Assembly: GCA_947484105.1 (NCBI GenBank)
Contig: CANKON010000004.1
Coordinates: 1-15,554, forward strand
Direction: 5' to 3'
Source: Methylococcaceae bacterium
GTDB taxonomy: Bacteria > Pseudomonadota > Gammaproteobacteria > Methylococcales > Methylomonadaceae
DNA length: 15,554 nucleotides
This document shows, piece after piece, positions 6,058-14,733 of this stretch. Made by a program: the position numbers and the translations under genes. The notes beneath the pieces were generated by a model. The model did no database searches. It was not told the DNA's origin and saw nothing but the letters and a program-made list of their open reading frames with translations. Each line of letters begins with the position of its first letter. Position 1 is the first letter of the stretch.

Positions 6058-7830
6058 ATGCCTGTTCAATCCTATTCGTGGCGTTACATTCTGTCGATTG
6101 CGCGGCAACATAAAAAACAACTTTTTTCAGCGCATTTAATCGCTATTTTCGCCACGATAGTCAGCGTTCCTGTGCCACTTTTGATGCCGCTTTTGGTTGA
6201 TGAAGTGCTGCTCAATAAACCCGCCACCGTTGTAAAAATCGTTAATAACATTGCGCCTGTTGAATGGCAATCCCCGTTACTTTATATCGGTGTGGTGTTA
6301 GCACTGACGGTGATGTTGCGATTTGTCGCGATGATTCTGAACGTGTTGCAATCGCGCCAATTTACCTTGATTGCGAAAGACATTGTGTTTCAAATTCGTA
6401 GCGAATTGATTGGACATTTGCAAACAATTTCAATGACAGAATACGAAAGTTTAGGTTCAGGAACGGTTAGCACTTATTTGGTCAAAGATTTAGACACAAT
6501 TGATAATTTTGTCGGTTCGACGGTGTCTAAATTATTGGTTGCAGTTTTAACCGTCACGGGAACTGCAGCAATTTTGTTGTGGATGCACTGGCAATTAGGC
6601 TTGTTTATTTTGTTGCTAAATCCCGTGGTGATTTATTTCACGCGCGTGGTTGGCGCGAATGTCAAACATCTCAAAACCAAAGAAAATTCTGCGTATGAAA
6701 TTTTTCAACAATCTTTAACCGAAACGCTTGAAGCCATTCATCAAATCCGTGCTAGCAATCGTGAAAAACATTATTGCGAACAATTAGTTGATTTAGCGTT
6801 AAAAGTTAAAACTAATTCCAGTGCGTTTGCGTGGAAAAGCGAAGCCGCGTCACGTTTAAGTTTTTTAATTTTTCTGTTTGGTTTTGATATTTTCAGAGCT
6901 TGCGCGATGCTCATGGTGTTTTATTCCAATTTAACGATTGGAGAAATGCTCGCTGTTTTTGGGTATTTGTGGTTCATGATGTCGCCAGTTCAAGAAATTT
7001 TAAACATTCAATATGCGTTTTATGGCGCAAAAGGCGCGTTAGCTCGAATCAATAAATTAACTGCTTTGCGACAAGAGCCACGTTATCCGCATCAAAAAAA
7101 TCCATTTTTAAACAAGCAAACGGTTTCTGTCAGTGTTGAAAATTTGCAATTTAGTTATGGCGATAAAAAAATTCTAAACGGCATTCAATTACACGTCAAC
7201 GCTGGTGAAAAAGTCGCGTTAGTGGGTGCAAGTGGCGGTGGAAAATCGACGTTGATTCAAGTTTTAATCGGACTTTATTCAGCAACGTCAGGCAAAATTT
7301 GTTTTAACGGCGTTCAAATTGAACAAATCGGTTTAGATGTTGTGCGTGAAAATGTCGTCACGGTTTTACAAAATCCAATTTTATTTAATGATTCGATTCG
7401 CGCTAATTTGACGCTGGGCAAAAAATCAGACGATAAACAATTATGGAATGCGTTAAACATTGCACAATTAGCCGAAACGATTAAAGAATTGCCTCAAGGT
7501 TTAGATACGATTGTTGGACGTGGCGGAATGCGTTTGTCGGGCGGACAACGTCAACGTTTAGCGATTGCGCGAATGGTGGTTGCTAATCCGAAAGTGGTGA
7601 TTTTAGACGAAGCGACTTCGGCGTTAGACACCGAAACCGAATCGAAATTGCATGAAGCGTTGCAGGATTTTTTGAAAAATCGCACCACGATTATCATCGC
7701 GCATCGTTTAAGTGCGGTAAAACAAGCGAATCATGTTTATGTATTTGAAGACGGGCAAATTTGTGAACAAGGCAAACATGAAACGCTGATTGAGCAAAAT
7801 GGGCTGTACGCGAAATTATACGGCGGTTAA
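6058..7830 (+). CDS. ABC-type exporter half-transporter (permease-ATPase fusion)
   Basis: A 590-residue type IV ABC exporter subunit that should act as a dimer in the inner membrane. The N-terminal membrane domain (about 20-310, six hydrophobic segments) is followed by a nucleotide-binding domain with Walker A GASGGGKST (390-398), Q-loop Q438, signature LSGGQ (493-497), Walker B VVILDE (513-518), D-loop SALD and the switch histidine H549. All ATPase residues are intact. There is no C39 peptidase domain, which argues against a bacteriocin processing-exporter, and no MsbA-specific feature was recognised, so the substrate is unknown. It starts 3 nt after nqrM without a clear RBS, indicating co-translation with the ion-transport cluster. 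Its last 15 nt overlap the convergent iminopeptidase gene. Confidence 0.93.
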   Translation: MPVQSYSWRYILSIARQHKKQLFSAHLIAIFATIVSVPVPLLMPLLVDEVLLNKPATVVKIVNNIAPVEWQSPLLYIGVVLALTVMLRFVAMILNVLQSRQFTLIAKDIVFQIRSELIGHLQTISMTEYESLGSGTVSTYLVKDLDTIDNFVGSTVSKLLVAVLTVTGTAAILLWMHWQLGLFILLLNPVVIYFTRVVGANVKHLKTKENSAYEIFQQSLTETLEAIHQIRASNREKHYCEQLVDLALKVKTNSSAFAWKSEAASRLSFLIFLFGFDIFRACAMLMVFYSNLTIGEMLAVFGYLWFMMSPVQEILNIQYAFYGAKGALARINKLTALRQEPRYPHQKNPFLNKQTVSVSVENLQFSYGDKKILNGIQLHVNAGEKVALVGASGGGKSTLIQVLIGLYSATSGKICFNGVQIEQIGLDVVRENVVTVLQNPILFNDSIRANLTLGKKSDDKQLWNALNIAQLAETIKELPQGLDTIVGRGGMRLSGGQRQRLAIARMVVANPKVVILDEATSALDTETESKLHEALQDFLKNRTTIIIAHRLSAVKQANHVYVFEDGQICEQGKHETLIEQNGLYAKLYGG

Positions 7831-8766
7831 TTTTAAATTTTCAGTGGCTGTTACCAGCGCATCAATCATTTCATCACCTTGCGCGATATGCCCCGAATTT
7901 GGCAACACAACAAAATTCGCGTGTGGTAAAAATTTGTGTAATTTCCACGCCGCTTCAATCGGACAAACTAAATCATGTCGCCCATGAATAATAGTTGTTG
8001 GCACATTTTGCAAAATTGCCGCATTTTCGAGCAATTGATTTTCTACTAAAAAATAGCCATTTTTCGCGTAATGCAATTCCATTTTGACTTGTTTAATGTC
8101 GTGGTCGGTAATATGAAAATCATTGTGTTGATAAAGATTTCCAAGCGCGACTTGTCCGCCCCAGGCTTGCCATGCTTTTGTCACACGCCGAATCGCTAAT
8201 TCATCTTTTCCCCACAACGCCGAACATAAATCTAAAAATAAATTGTCGGTTCGATGTTCAATCAAAATGCTGTCATGAAGTTGTTGCCAAATTTCAGGGT
8301 AAATTAACGCCACACCGTTTTGCCCTAAAAACCAATTCATATCTTGAAAACGTGCTAAAAAACTGCCGCGTAAAATTAAGGAATTCACACGTTCAACGTG
8401 TTTTTCGGCATACGCTAACGCCAACGTTGCGCCCCACGAACCGCCAAATAAAACCCATTTTTCAAGCTGTAATTGCTGGCGAATTCGTTCTAAATCGTTT
8501 ATTAAATCAGGCAAGGTATTATTTTCTAATTCGCCAAACGGCAACGAGCGTCCGCAACCACGCTGATCTAATAAAATAATGTGGTAAAAATTCGGATCAA
8601 AAAAACGGCGATGGTCAGGTTTACAACCTGAACAAGGGCCTCCGTGTAAAAATACAATCGGCACGCCATTTGGATTGCCGCATTGTTCAACATAAACAGA
8701 ATGTACGCTGTCAGTTTTTAAAAAGAAATGATTAAACGGTTCAATTTCAGGAAAAAGTGTTTTCAT
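7816..8766 (-). CDS. pip: Proline iminopeptidase (alpha/beta hydrolase, S33 family)
   Basis: Cytoplasmic serine peptidase that removes N-terminal proline from peptides. Its 316 residues match the family. It has the oxyanion-hole HGGP (41-44), DQRGCGRS (67-74), the nucleophile elbow GGSWG with Ser110, Asp265 in GRHD and His293 in SGHIA, plus the cap-domain segment WQAWGG, all typical of bacterial Pip. One oddity is that HGGP is followed by CSGC, where relatives usually have a glycine-rich GGG or GAG; this is next to the oxyanion hole. No Shine-Dalgarno sequence is evident before the ATG. The gene reads leftward, sharing an 83-nt upstream region with the GTPase pair, and its 3' end lies inside the ABC exporter gene. 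Related S33 hydrolases can have other ester or amide substrates. Confidence 0.92.
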   Translation of the reverse strand: MKTLFPEIEPFNHFFLKTDSVHSVYVEQCGNPNGVPIVFLHGGPCSGCKPDHRRFFDPNFYHIILLDQRGCGRSLPFGELENNTLPDLINDLERIRQQLQLEKWVLFGGSWGATLALAYAEKHVERVNSLILRGSFLARFQDMNWFLGQNGVALIYPEIWQQLHDSILIEHRTDNLFLDLCSALWGKDELAIRRVTKAWQAWGGQVALGNLYQHNDFHITDHDIKQVKMELHYAKNGYFLVENQLLENAAILQNVPTTIIHGRHDLVCPIEAAWKLHKFLPHANFVVLPNSGHIAQGDEMIDALVTATENLKLTAV

Positions 8767-8849
8767 ACGTTTTGAATATAAAGTTAAAAAAGTACAGCGT
8801 AATCGAATAATTTGTCACAATGTAAAATAAAATTTGTTTCGAGAAAACT
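8767..8849. other. Short divergent promoter region, pip / GTPase pair
   Basis: These 83 AT-rich nt separate two divergent starts (pip leftward, first GTPase rightward), so both promoters must lie here or inside the genes. TAAAAT at 8823-8828 is a possible rightward -10 element, but no good -35 is spaced with it. TTGTCACAA at 8812-8820 is a short near-palindrome of unknown meaning. Confidence 0.3.
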
Positions 8850-10541
8850 ATGCACGACTTTATCGCGCTGCTTCGACAGCGTTATCACGCGGTTCTGAAT
8901 TCTAATCCTAAAAATTATCAGCCAATTATTGAGCAATTAACGCTTGTGGAGGCATTTTTTCGTAAAGGAAAATTTGCTAAAAATTTGCCGTTGCAAATTG
9001 CAATTATTGGTCCGACGCAAGCTGGAAAAAGTTCGCTCACGAACGTTTTTTTGCAAATGCAAAGTGCTGGTGTAAGTCCGCTTGCAGGTTATACAGTGCA
9101 TCCGCAAGGTTTTTATCATGGTTTGAAACTTAGTGATTATAAAAATGTGGCTGCGTATTTTTCGCCGTTTGTGCAAATTGAAAATACTGACTTACGCCGT
9201 GAACGTTTGGATTGTTACACGTTAATGCAACTTGAAAATTCCTCGTTTTTTTTACCGCCTGCAATTTTTTGGGACACACCTGATTTTGATTCGATTGATT
9301 CAACTGATTACCGCGAAGGCGTTTTAAAAACAATTGCGCTGGCAGACGTGATTATTCTTGCCGTCAGTAAAGAAAAATACGCCGACCAAACCGTTTGGGA
9401 CACGCTTAAATTGATTGAACCGTTGCGCCAACCGACGCTAATTTGTGTCAATAAATTAAGTGAAGGTAGCGAAGAAATTATTTTAGGGTCGTTCAAAGAA
9501 AAATGGCGCGATTATCGCAAAGATGCGTTTCCTGACGTGTTGCCGCTACTTTATCAAGCGCAAACAAAAACGCCTGAAATTCCAATCGAAAAACAGCAAA
9601 TACTTTTTGAATTAGCCAAAAAAGTGCAACGCGAAAAACACGCGCGTCGTGAACAAAAATTTGTGCAAACGCATTGGCAAGACTGGATAAAACCACTCCG
9701 CGCAGAACATGAAACTTACGCCGCGTGGCAAGTTTTGGTGGATAAAATAATTGCTGACGCGCTGAAAAATTACCAGCGTGATTATTTGAATCACCCTCAT
9801 CATTACGAAACATTTAAACAAGCGATTGCTGAATTATTATTGCTGTTGGAAGTTCCAGGCATAGCAAAAACTATGATAGCAGTGCGAAATCCATTTAAAA
9901 AATTACGCCGTTTGTTTGGTAAAAAATCGTCGGGTTTAGCAAAAAATAGCAATGAAATAAATGTTTTAAACTCTTTACTAAATCACACCTTGACTGAATT
10001 AGCGCATGAATTACTCGATAAAAATACGCATTCAATGTGGCGTGAAATTAGCGAACAATTACGGCAAAATCGTGCGAATTTTTTAACCGATTTTAATCAC
10101 GCAGCGCAAAACTATCACGAACATTTTCAACAAGATGTGCAGCTTGCCGCGCAAGGTTTGTATCAAAAATTAGAAGAACAGCCGCTGGTTTTAAATGCTT
10201 TGCGAGCAACACGAATTACAGCGGATGCCGTGATTGTTGCGCTGACGCTTTACACGGGTGGAATCGGTTTGCATGATTTAGCTATTGCGCCTGCAATGCT
10301 CATGCTCACCAATTTTTTAACTGAAAGCGCGATTGGCAGTTACATGAAAAAAGTCGAAACTGATTTAAAAACACGTCAACTTGAAGCGGTAAAAACACAG
10401 ATTTTCGCGCCATTTTCAAAGCGTTTGCATGATTTGCCAAATCAACTTAAAACCGAAACCCATTTTGCGATTTCACCTTCACAACTTGCCGACATTGAAA
10501 CCCAATTTACTGAAAAACCACATGGCTTACGATTACTTTGA
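8850..10541 (+). CDS. Membrane-associated dynamin/HSR1-like GTPase, first of a pair
   Basis: A 563-residue P-loop protein of no recognised named family. The GTPase domain (about 45-250) has G1 GPTQAGKSS (54-62), a likely switch-I Thr in GYTVHP (80-85), a G3-like DTPDFDS (142-148) with Asp in place of the usual glycine, and NKLS (201-204) at G4, lacking the final Asp. The rest is mainly helical and charged. A basic patch lies near 346-360, and a hydrophobic stretch at about 456-493 may be a membrane hairpin. The order of GTPase, helical region and C-terminal membrane segment recalls bacterial dynamin-like proteins. The next gene starts 20 nt before this one ends, and its product shares the motif layout, so the two are paralogous and probably work together. 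The substrate process is unknown; membrane remodelling or trafficking is only a suggestion. Confidence 0.85.
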   Translation: MHDFIALLRQRYHAVLNSNPKNYQPIIEQLTLVEAFFRKGKFAKNLPLQIAIIGPTQAGKSSLTNVFLQMQSAGVSPLAGYTVHPQGFYHGLKLSDYKNVAAYFSPFVQIENTDLRRERLDCYTLMQLENSSFFLPPAIFWDTPDFDSIDSTDYREGVLKTIALADVIILAVSKEKYADQTVWDTLKLIEPLRQPTLICVNKLSEGSEEIILGSFKEKWRDYRKDAFPDVLPLLYQAQTKTPEIPIEKQQILFELAKKVQREKHARREQKFVQTHWQDWIKPLRAEHETYAAWQVLVDKIIADALKNYQRDYLNHPHHYETFKQAIAELLLLLEVPGIAKTMIAVRNPFKKLRRLFGKKSSGLAKNSNEINVLNSLLNHTLTELAHELLDKNTHSMWREISEQLRQNRANFLTDFNHAAQNYHEHFQQDVQLAAQGLYQKLEEQPLVLNALRATRITADAVIVALTLYTGGIGLHDLAIAPAMLMLTNFLTESAIGSYMKKVETDLKTRQLEAVKTQIFAPFSKRLHDLPNQLKTETHFAISPSQLADIETQFTEKPHGLRLL

Positions 10542-12078
10542 AATTTCACAGCGCGTTGATTTGTGGGCGCAACAGGCTTATGAATCGGGTTGGATTGCTG
10601 AAATAAATTCGAGCGTTTTGCAAAAAGAAAAAAATCCGCTTTTTGAAAGTTTTATGCGTCCGTTGATTGTTGCTTTCATCGGCGGCACGGGCGTTGGCAA
10701 AAGTGCGCTGTTAAATCGCCTTGCAGGAAAACCGATTGCAAAATCTGGCGTGGCGCGTCCGACATCCAAAGAAATTACGCTTTTTCATCATCAAGAAATT
10801 GCATTGCCAAACTTGCCACTGCACGAAATTCGCATTGCCACTCACGATGACGAAGCGCAAAAAAACGTAATTTGGCTTGATATGCCTGATTTTGACAGCA
10901 CCACCGCGCATAACAAAGAATTGGTTTTAAATTGGTTACCACACATTGATGTGTTGATTTACGTCGTCAGTCCAGAACGTTACCGCGACGAAAAAGCGTG
11001 GCGTTTGTTGCTTTCAGAAGGTGCGACACACGGGTGGTTATTTGTAATGAATCAACGCGACCGAGGCGAAATTTCACAATTCGACGATTTTGAAAAACAG
11101 TTGCACGTTGCGGGTTTTGATGCGCCGATTATTTTCAAAACAAGTTGCACTGAAAATGTTGAACAAGACGAATTTGAAAGTCTCGCCAAAACTTTAACAA
11201 CGCTCGCTACACAAAAAACGATTGAGCAATTAGAACAGCGTGGCGAGCAAGTTCGCACTCACACTTTGCATGAAAAGTTACAAACGTATTCGGCGCAACT
11301 AGGCAGTGAAAGCGCATTAAAAAAATTGCATTCGCATTGGAAAAAAAATTGGAAAGACACCGCGACGCAATTGCAACAAAGTTTCGCATGGCGATTAAAA
11401 CCGTTAGCCGAAAATTTTGCGCAACGCGCGATGATGGAAAAATCGAGTGCCATAAATTTGTGGGATGATTTCGCGCAAACGCAATTTGATGATGCTTTAA
11501 ATAATTTAACCATTGACACGCAAAATTTGAATTTGCCAACTTCACCGCTTGAAATGCAACTTTTGACGTTGCGTGAAAAAGCCAAAAAACAGTTTTCAAC
11601 ACAAGTCGAATTACACACCCGCCAAGCCTTAGCGGAACGCGGAAACGCGCTGCAACGTGGATTGCTAAAATTTTTTGCGATTGCAGAAATTTTGTTGCCG
11701 CTCACGGCGATGAGTTGGGTCGGTTTTCAGGTGGTGAATGGTTATTACGAGAGTAATCAAACGCATAATCATTATTTGAACCTTGATTTTGCGATTCACA
11801 GCACGCTACTTTGCGGTTTGTCGTGGCTTGTGCCATTTTTTATTTTGAAAAAATGCCAGCCATCTTTAGAAAAATGTGCGTTGCAAGGTTTGCAAAAAGG
11901 CATTTTGCACGGTTTAGAAAATTTAAATATCGCCGTAAATTTAGGAATTTCACAATTTGAAACGCAACGCGTTAAGCAAATCACACAATTAAACGAACTT
12001 AAAACCGCGTGCGAAGGGCTCACAAAAACGCCTGTAGAAATTGATAAAAATAGCGATTTGGCAAGAATGGTGATTTAA
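10522..12078 (+). CDS. Membrane-anchored dynamin/HSR1-like GTPase, second of a pair
   Basis: A 518-residue paralogue of the preceding gene product. The ATG at 10522 is chosen because coding character begins there; an upstream in-frame ATG at 10429 would add 31 residues that merely read through the previous gene. Motifs are G1 GGTGVGKSA (54-62), switch-I-like RPTSKE (79-84), G3-like DMPDFDS (120-126) with Asp replacing Gly, and NQRD (177-180) at G4 with Gln replacing Lys. After G3 both proteins share a VSxE(K/R)Y..D...W segment (149-160 here). Two hydrophobic helices near 381-407 and 423-443, joined by a short polar loop, indicate membrane anchoring. The middle region is helical. The 20-nt overlap implies translational coupling, and the 3' end overlaps glnD by 4 nt. 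No specific function is recognised. Confidence 0.85.
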   Translation: MAYDYFEISQRVDLWAQQAYESGWIAEINSSVLQKEKNPLFESFMRPLIVAFIGGTGVGKSALLNRLAGKPIAKSGVARPTSKEITLFHHQEIALPNLPLHEIRIATHDDEAQKNVIWLDMPDFDSTTAHNKELVLNWLPHIDVLIYVVSPERYRDEKAWRLLLSEGATHGWLFVMNQRDRGEISQFDDFEKQLHVAGFDAPIIFKTSCTENVEQDEFESLAKTLTTLATQKTIEQLEQRGEQVRTHTLHEKLQTYSAQLGSESALKKLHSHWKKNWKDTATQLQQSFAWRLKPLAENFAQRAMMEKSSAINLWDDFAQTQFDDALNNLTIDTQNLNLPTSPLEMQLLTLREKAKKQFSTQVELHTRQALAERGNALQRGLLKFFAIAEILLPLTAMSWVGFQVVNGYYESNQTHNHYLNLDFAIHSTLLCGLSWLVPFFILKKCQPSLEKCALQGLQKGILHGLENLNIAVNLGISQFETQRVKQITQLNELKTACEGLTKTPVEIDKNSDLARMVI

Positions 12079-14711
12079 ACCTGAGCCACAAATTTCAACA
12101 TCGCGTCTTTTAACGCCTCCAATTTTTGTGAATCATAAATTGGATGTTCATCGGCATCGGTAACGTAAAACATATCTTCCACACGGCTGCCAATGGTTGA
12201 AATTTTCGCGCTGTGTAAATGAATATGTTGCTGCACGAAAGCACGTCCAATTTTCGATAATAATCCTGCGTGATCGGTCGTAATCAATTCGATAATCGTG
12301 TAACGATTCAACAAATCGGCGTGAAATTCAATGTGGGTCGGAATCGGAAAATGTTTAGCTTGGCGTGAGTGTGATTGACGGTGAATGTTTTTAGTTTTTT
12401 GCACTTTGTTTTGCAATAAATTTTGCCGTAATGATGAACTAATATGTTTTTCTCGAAATAAATCGTTAATGGCTTCACCAGATTGTTCTAACACCAAAAA
12501 ACTATTTAAAACATAGTTATCGAGCGTGGTAATAATTCGTGCATCTAAAATTGTGAGTCCTAATTGATCTAATGTTGCTGTGCTGAGTGAAAAAATTTCA
12601 CCTTCATTTTGAGTATAAACAAACACTTCTGCACTGCCACGTTGCGTTTGTGGACGCAATAAAACCAAAGGCAAATCTTGTTCCTTAGAAGCTGCAATGG
12701 CGATGGTGTGCCATGCAATTTCGTCTGCTGAGTAACGTAAAAAATAGTCATCGCTCGCGTGTTTCCATGCTGAATCAATCGTTGTTTCAACCATCCCTAA
12801 TTTAAGCAATTCCGTTTTGGCTTCTTGCTTATTTTCAGCTAAACGGTCAGCAAATGTGGCAGGGTTTGGCAATCCTGTCCGAATAACTTTGTACGTTTCG
12901 GAATAAAGTTCTTTGAGCAACGCATCTTTCCAAGAATTCCAAAGCTCAGGATTCGTGGCGCGAATATCAGCAACCGTTAGCAGATACAGATAATTCAAAT
13001 ACTCTGTGCTAACCACTTTTTGTGCGAATTCATGAATGACATCAGGATCGCTAATATCCTTGCGTTGCGCGGTCGTAGACATGACCAAATGATTACGAAC
13101 CAGCCATGCAACTAAATTGGTATCGTGGCGCGAAAGGTCGTGTTGTTCGCAAAATTCTCGCACGATTCTTTCACCTACAATCGAATGATCGCCGTTCAAA
13201 CCTTTTGCAATGTCATGAAATAACGCCGCCAAATATAATAATTCGGGCTTTTCAATATGCTGAAAAACAGTGGTACAAAATGGGAATTCGTCATTGTGTT
13301 TTTCAATCGTAAAACGGCGCAAATTGCGAATCACAAATAACGTATGTTCATCGACGGTATAAATGTGAAATAAATCGTATTGCATTCGCGCCACAATATT
13401 GCCAAATTGTGGAATGTACGCCGCCAAAATACCGTAACGATTCATACGCCGTAGTTGATTTGTGATGCCTCGCGGCTGTCGGAATGCTTCAATAAACAGA
13501 TGATTTGCCGTTTTATTCACGCGAAAATCCGCGTCGATTAAATGCAGACTTTTCCGAATCAATCGTAACGTCGTGGCACGAACGCCTTTGATTTCATCGT
13601 GTTGTTCGAGAAGTAAAAATAATTCCAATAACGCCAACGGATGCCGTTCAAAAACGTGTGCATCAATCGTTTCTAAATAGCCATTAATAACTTCAAAATT
13701 CATATCCAAACGGCGAACTTCATTGTGTTCACGCGGTACAAAACGCTCGTCAAATAATTGCAATAACATTTCGTTCAGTCGTTCTAAACCCATCACGGTT
13801 TTGAAATAAAATTGCATGAATTGTTCAACATCTTGGTTATATTCTTGATCGTCTCGTTTGAAACCAAATTGTTCGGCAAGGTCGCGCTGATAATCAAAAA
13901 CTAAACGGTCTTCAGCACGGTTAGTGAGCAAATGCAGAGCGTAACGAATTCGCCAAAGGACGCTTAATAATGCAACTAATTCGGCATATTCTTCTTCAGG
14001 TAAAAAGTCGTATTTGATTAACTCTTTAAGCGTTTGTGCGTTGTAATGGCGTTTAAAAACCCACGCAATGACTTGTCGGTCACGCAAACCGCCAGGGCAT
14101 TCTTTGACATTGGGTTCTAAGTTGTAAGCCGTGTCGTGAAATTTGGCGTAACGGGCTTGTTGTTCTGCCATTTTCGCGGCAAAAAATTTATCTGAAGCCC
14201 AGATTTTATCGGGCGTAATTTCTTTTTTAAGGGCTTTTAATAATGCCGAACACCCGCAAATTTGACGAATTTCAAGCAAACTGGTCATGATGGTTTGGTC
14301 ATTCGTCGCCACTTCCACGCATTGCGGAATACTTCGGACGCTGTAACCCAGTTTTAAACCGATGTCCCAAAGAAAAGTGAAAAATGCCCCCAAACTTTCT
14401 TGATAATCGGAACAATCGTCATTAGGCAAAAGTACCAAAATATCGATGTCAGAATAAGGGAACATTTCGCGCCGTCCGTAACCACCCACCGCGCATAATG
14501 TCAAAGATTTAGAGTGTTCGCTAAAAAAATGTTGCCAACAAACACTCAAAACGTTGTCGATAAAATCGGATTTCTCACGCAACAATTTTGAAACAGAAAG
14601 CTGTGGATTAAATTTTTCGCGTAATTCGGTTTCTTTGTTTTTTAGGCGCGTTTTGAACGTCGCTAAAATGTTTTCTGATTCAAATAAACTGCTGTCAAAC
14701 GTTGTATTCAT
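12075..14711 (-). CDS. glnD: Bifunctional uridylyltransferase/uridylyl-removing enzyme GlnD
   Basis: Senses glutamine and adds UMP to, or removes it from, PII proteins, so controlling glutamine synthetase and nitrogen assimilation; cytoplasmic. Its 878 residues are close to the enterobacterial length of about 890. The nucleotidyltransferase domain has GGYGRREM (76-83) and the metal aspartates in SDID (D88, D90). The GlnD/PII-UTase linker region follows, then the HD hydrolase domain with FHDIAKG (H499, D500) and the downstream GDHS. Two ACT domains, at about 694-765 and 804-878, bind glutamine. All catalytic motifs are intact. It lies 22 nt after the epimerase gene on the same strand, and no strong RBS is visible. 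In enterobacteria glnD follows map, so the neighbour here is different. Confidence 0.96.
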   Translation of the reverse strand: MNTTFDSSLFESENILATFKTRLKNKETELREKFNPQLSVSKLLREKSDFIDNVLSVCWQHFFSEHSKSLTLCAVGGYGRREMFPYSDIDILVLLPNDDCSDYQESLGAFFTFLWDIGLKLGYSVRSIPQCVEVATNDQTIMTSLLEIRQICGCSALLKALKKEITPDKIWASDKFFAAKMAEQQARYAKFHDTAYNLEPNVKECPGGLRDRQVIAWVFKRHYNAQTLKELIKYDFLPEEEYAELVALLSVLWRIRYALHLLTNRAEDRLVFDYQRDLAEQFGFKRDDQEYNQDVEQFMQFYFKTVMGLERLNEMLLQLFDERFVPREHNEVRRLDMNFEVINGYLETIDAHVFERHPLALLELFLLLEQHDEIKGVRATTLRLIRKSLHLIDADFRVNKTANHLFIEAFRQPRGITNQLRRMNRYGILAAYIPQFGNIVARMQYDLFHIYTVDEHTLFVIRNLRRFTIEKHNDEFPFCTTVFQHIEKPELLYLAALFHDIAKGLNGDHSIVGERIVREFCEQHDLSRHDTNLVAWLVRNHLVMSTTAQRKDISDPDVIHEFAQKVVSTEYLNYLYLLTVADIRATNPELWNSWKDALLKELYSETYKVIRTGLPNPATFADRLAENKQEAKTELLKLGMVETTIDSAWKHASDDYFLRYSADEIAWHTIAIAASKEQDLPLVLLRPQTQRGSAEVFVYTQNEGEIFSLSTATLDQLGLTILDARIITTLDNYVLNSFLVLEQSGEAINDLFREKHISSSLRQNLLQNKVQKTKNIHRQSHSRQAKHFPIPTHIEFHADLLNRYTIIELITTDHAGLLSKIGRAFVQQHIHLHSAKISTIGSRVEDMFYVTDADEHPIYDSQKLEALKDAMLKFVAQV

Positions 14712-14733
14712 TGGTTTTTACACTCAGAGAAAT

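Noticed and set aside
6058..7830. ABC exporter as a bacteriocin or toxin secretion protein
   Set aside because: It has no N-terminal peptidase domain, and no precursor peptide or membrane-fusion protein is nearby; the small upstream gene is NqrM-like, not a leader peptide.
8172..8579. 135-codon plus-strand frame inside pip
   Set aside because: It is antisense to a well-supported enzyme gene, has low-complexity unusual composition and shows no motif.
10429..10521. ATG at 10429 as the start of the second GTPase
   Set aside because: The extra 31 residues are the preceding gene read in another frame; the ATG at 10522 fits the P-loop position of its paralogue.
11207..11705. Two overlapping minus-strand frames (131 and 148 codons) inside the second GTPase gene
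   Set aside because: They are Cys/Ser/Phe-rich translations antisense to an AT-rich, Lys/Gln/Asn-rich coding sequence, as expected for shadows.
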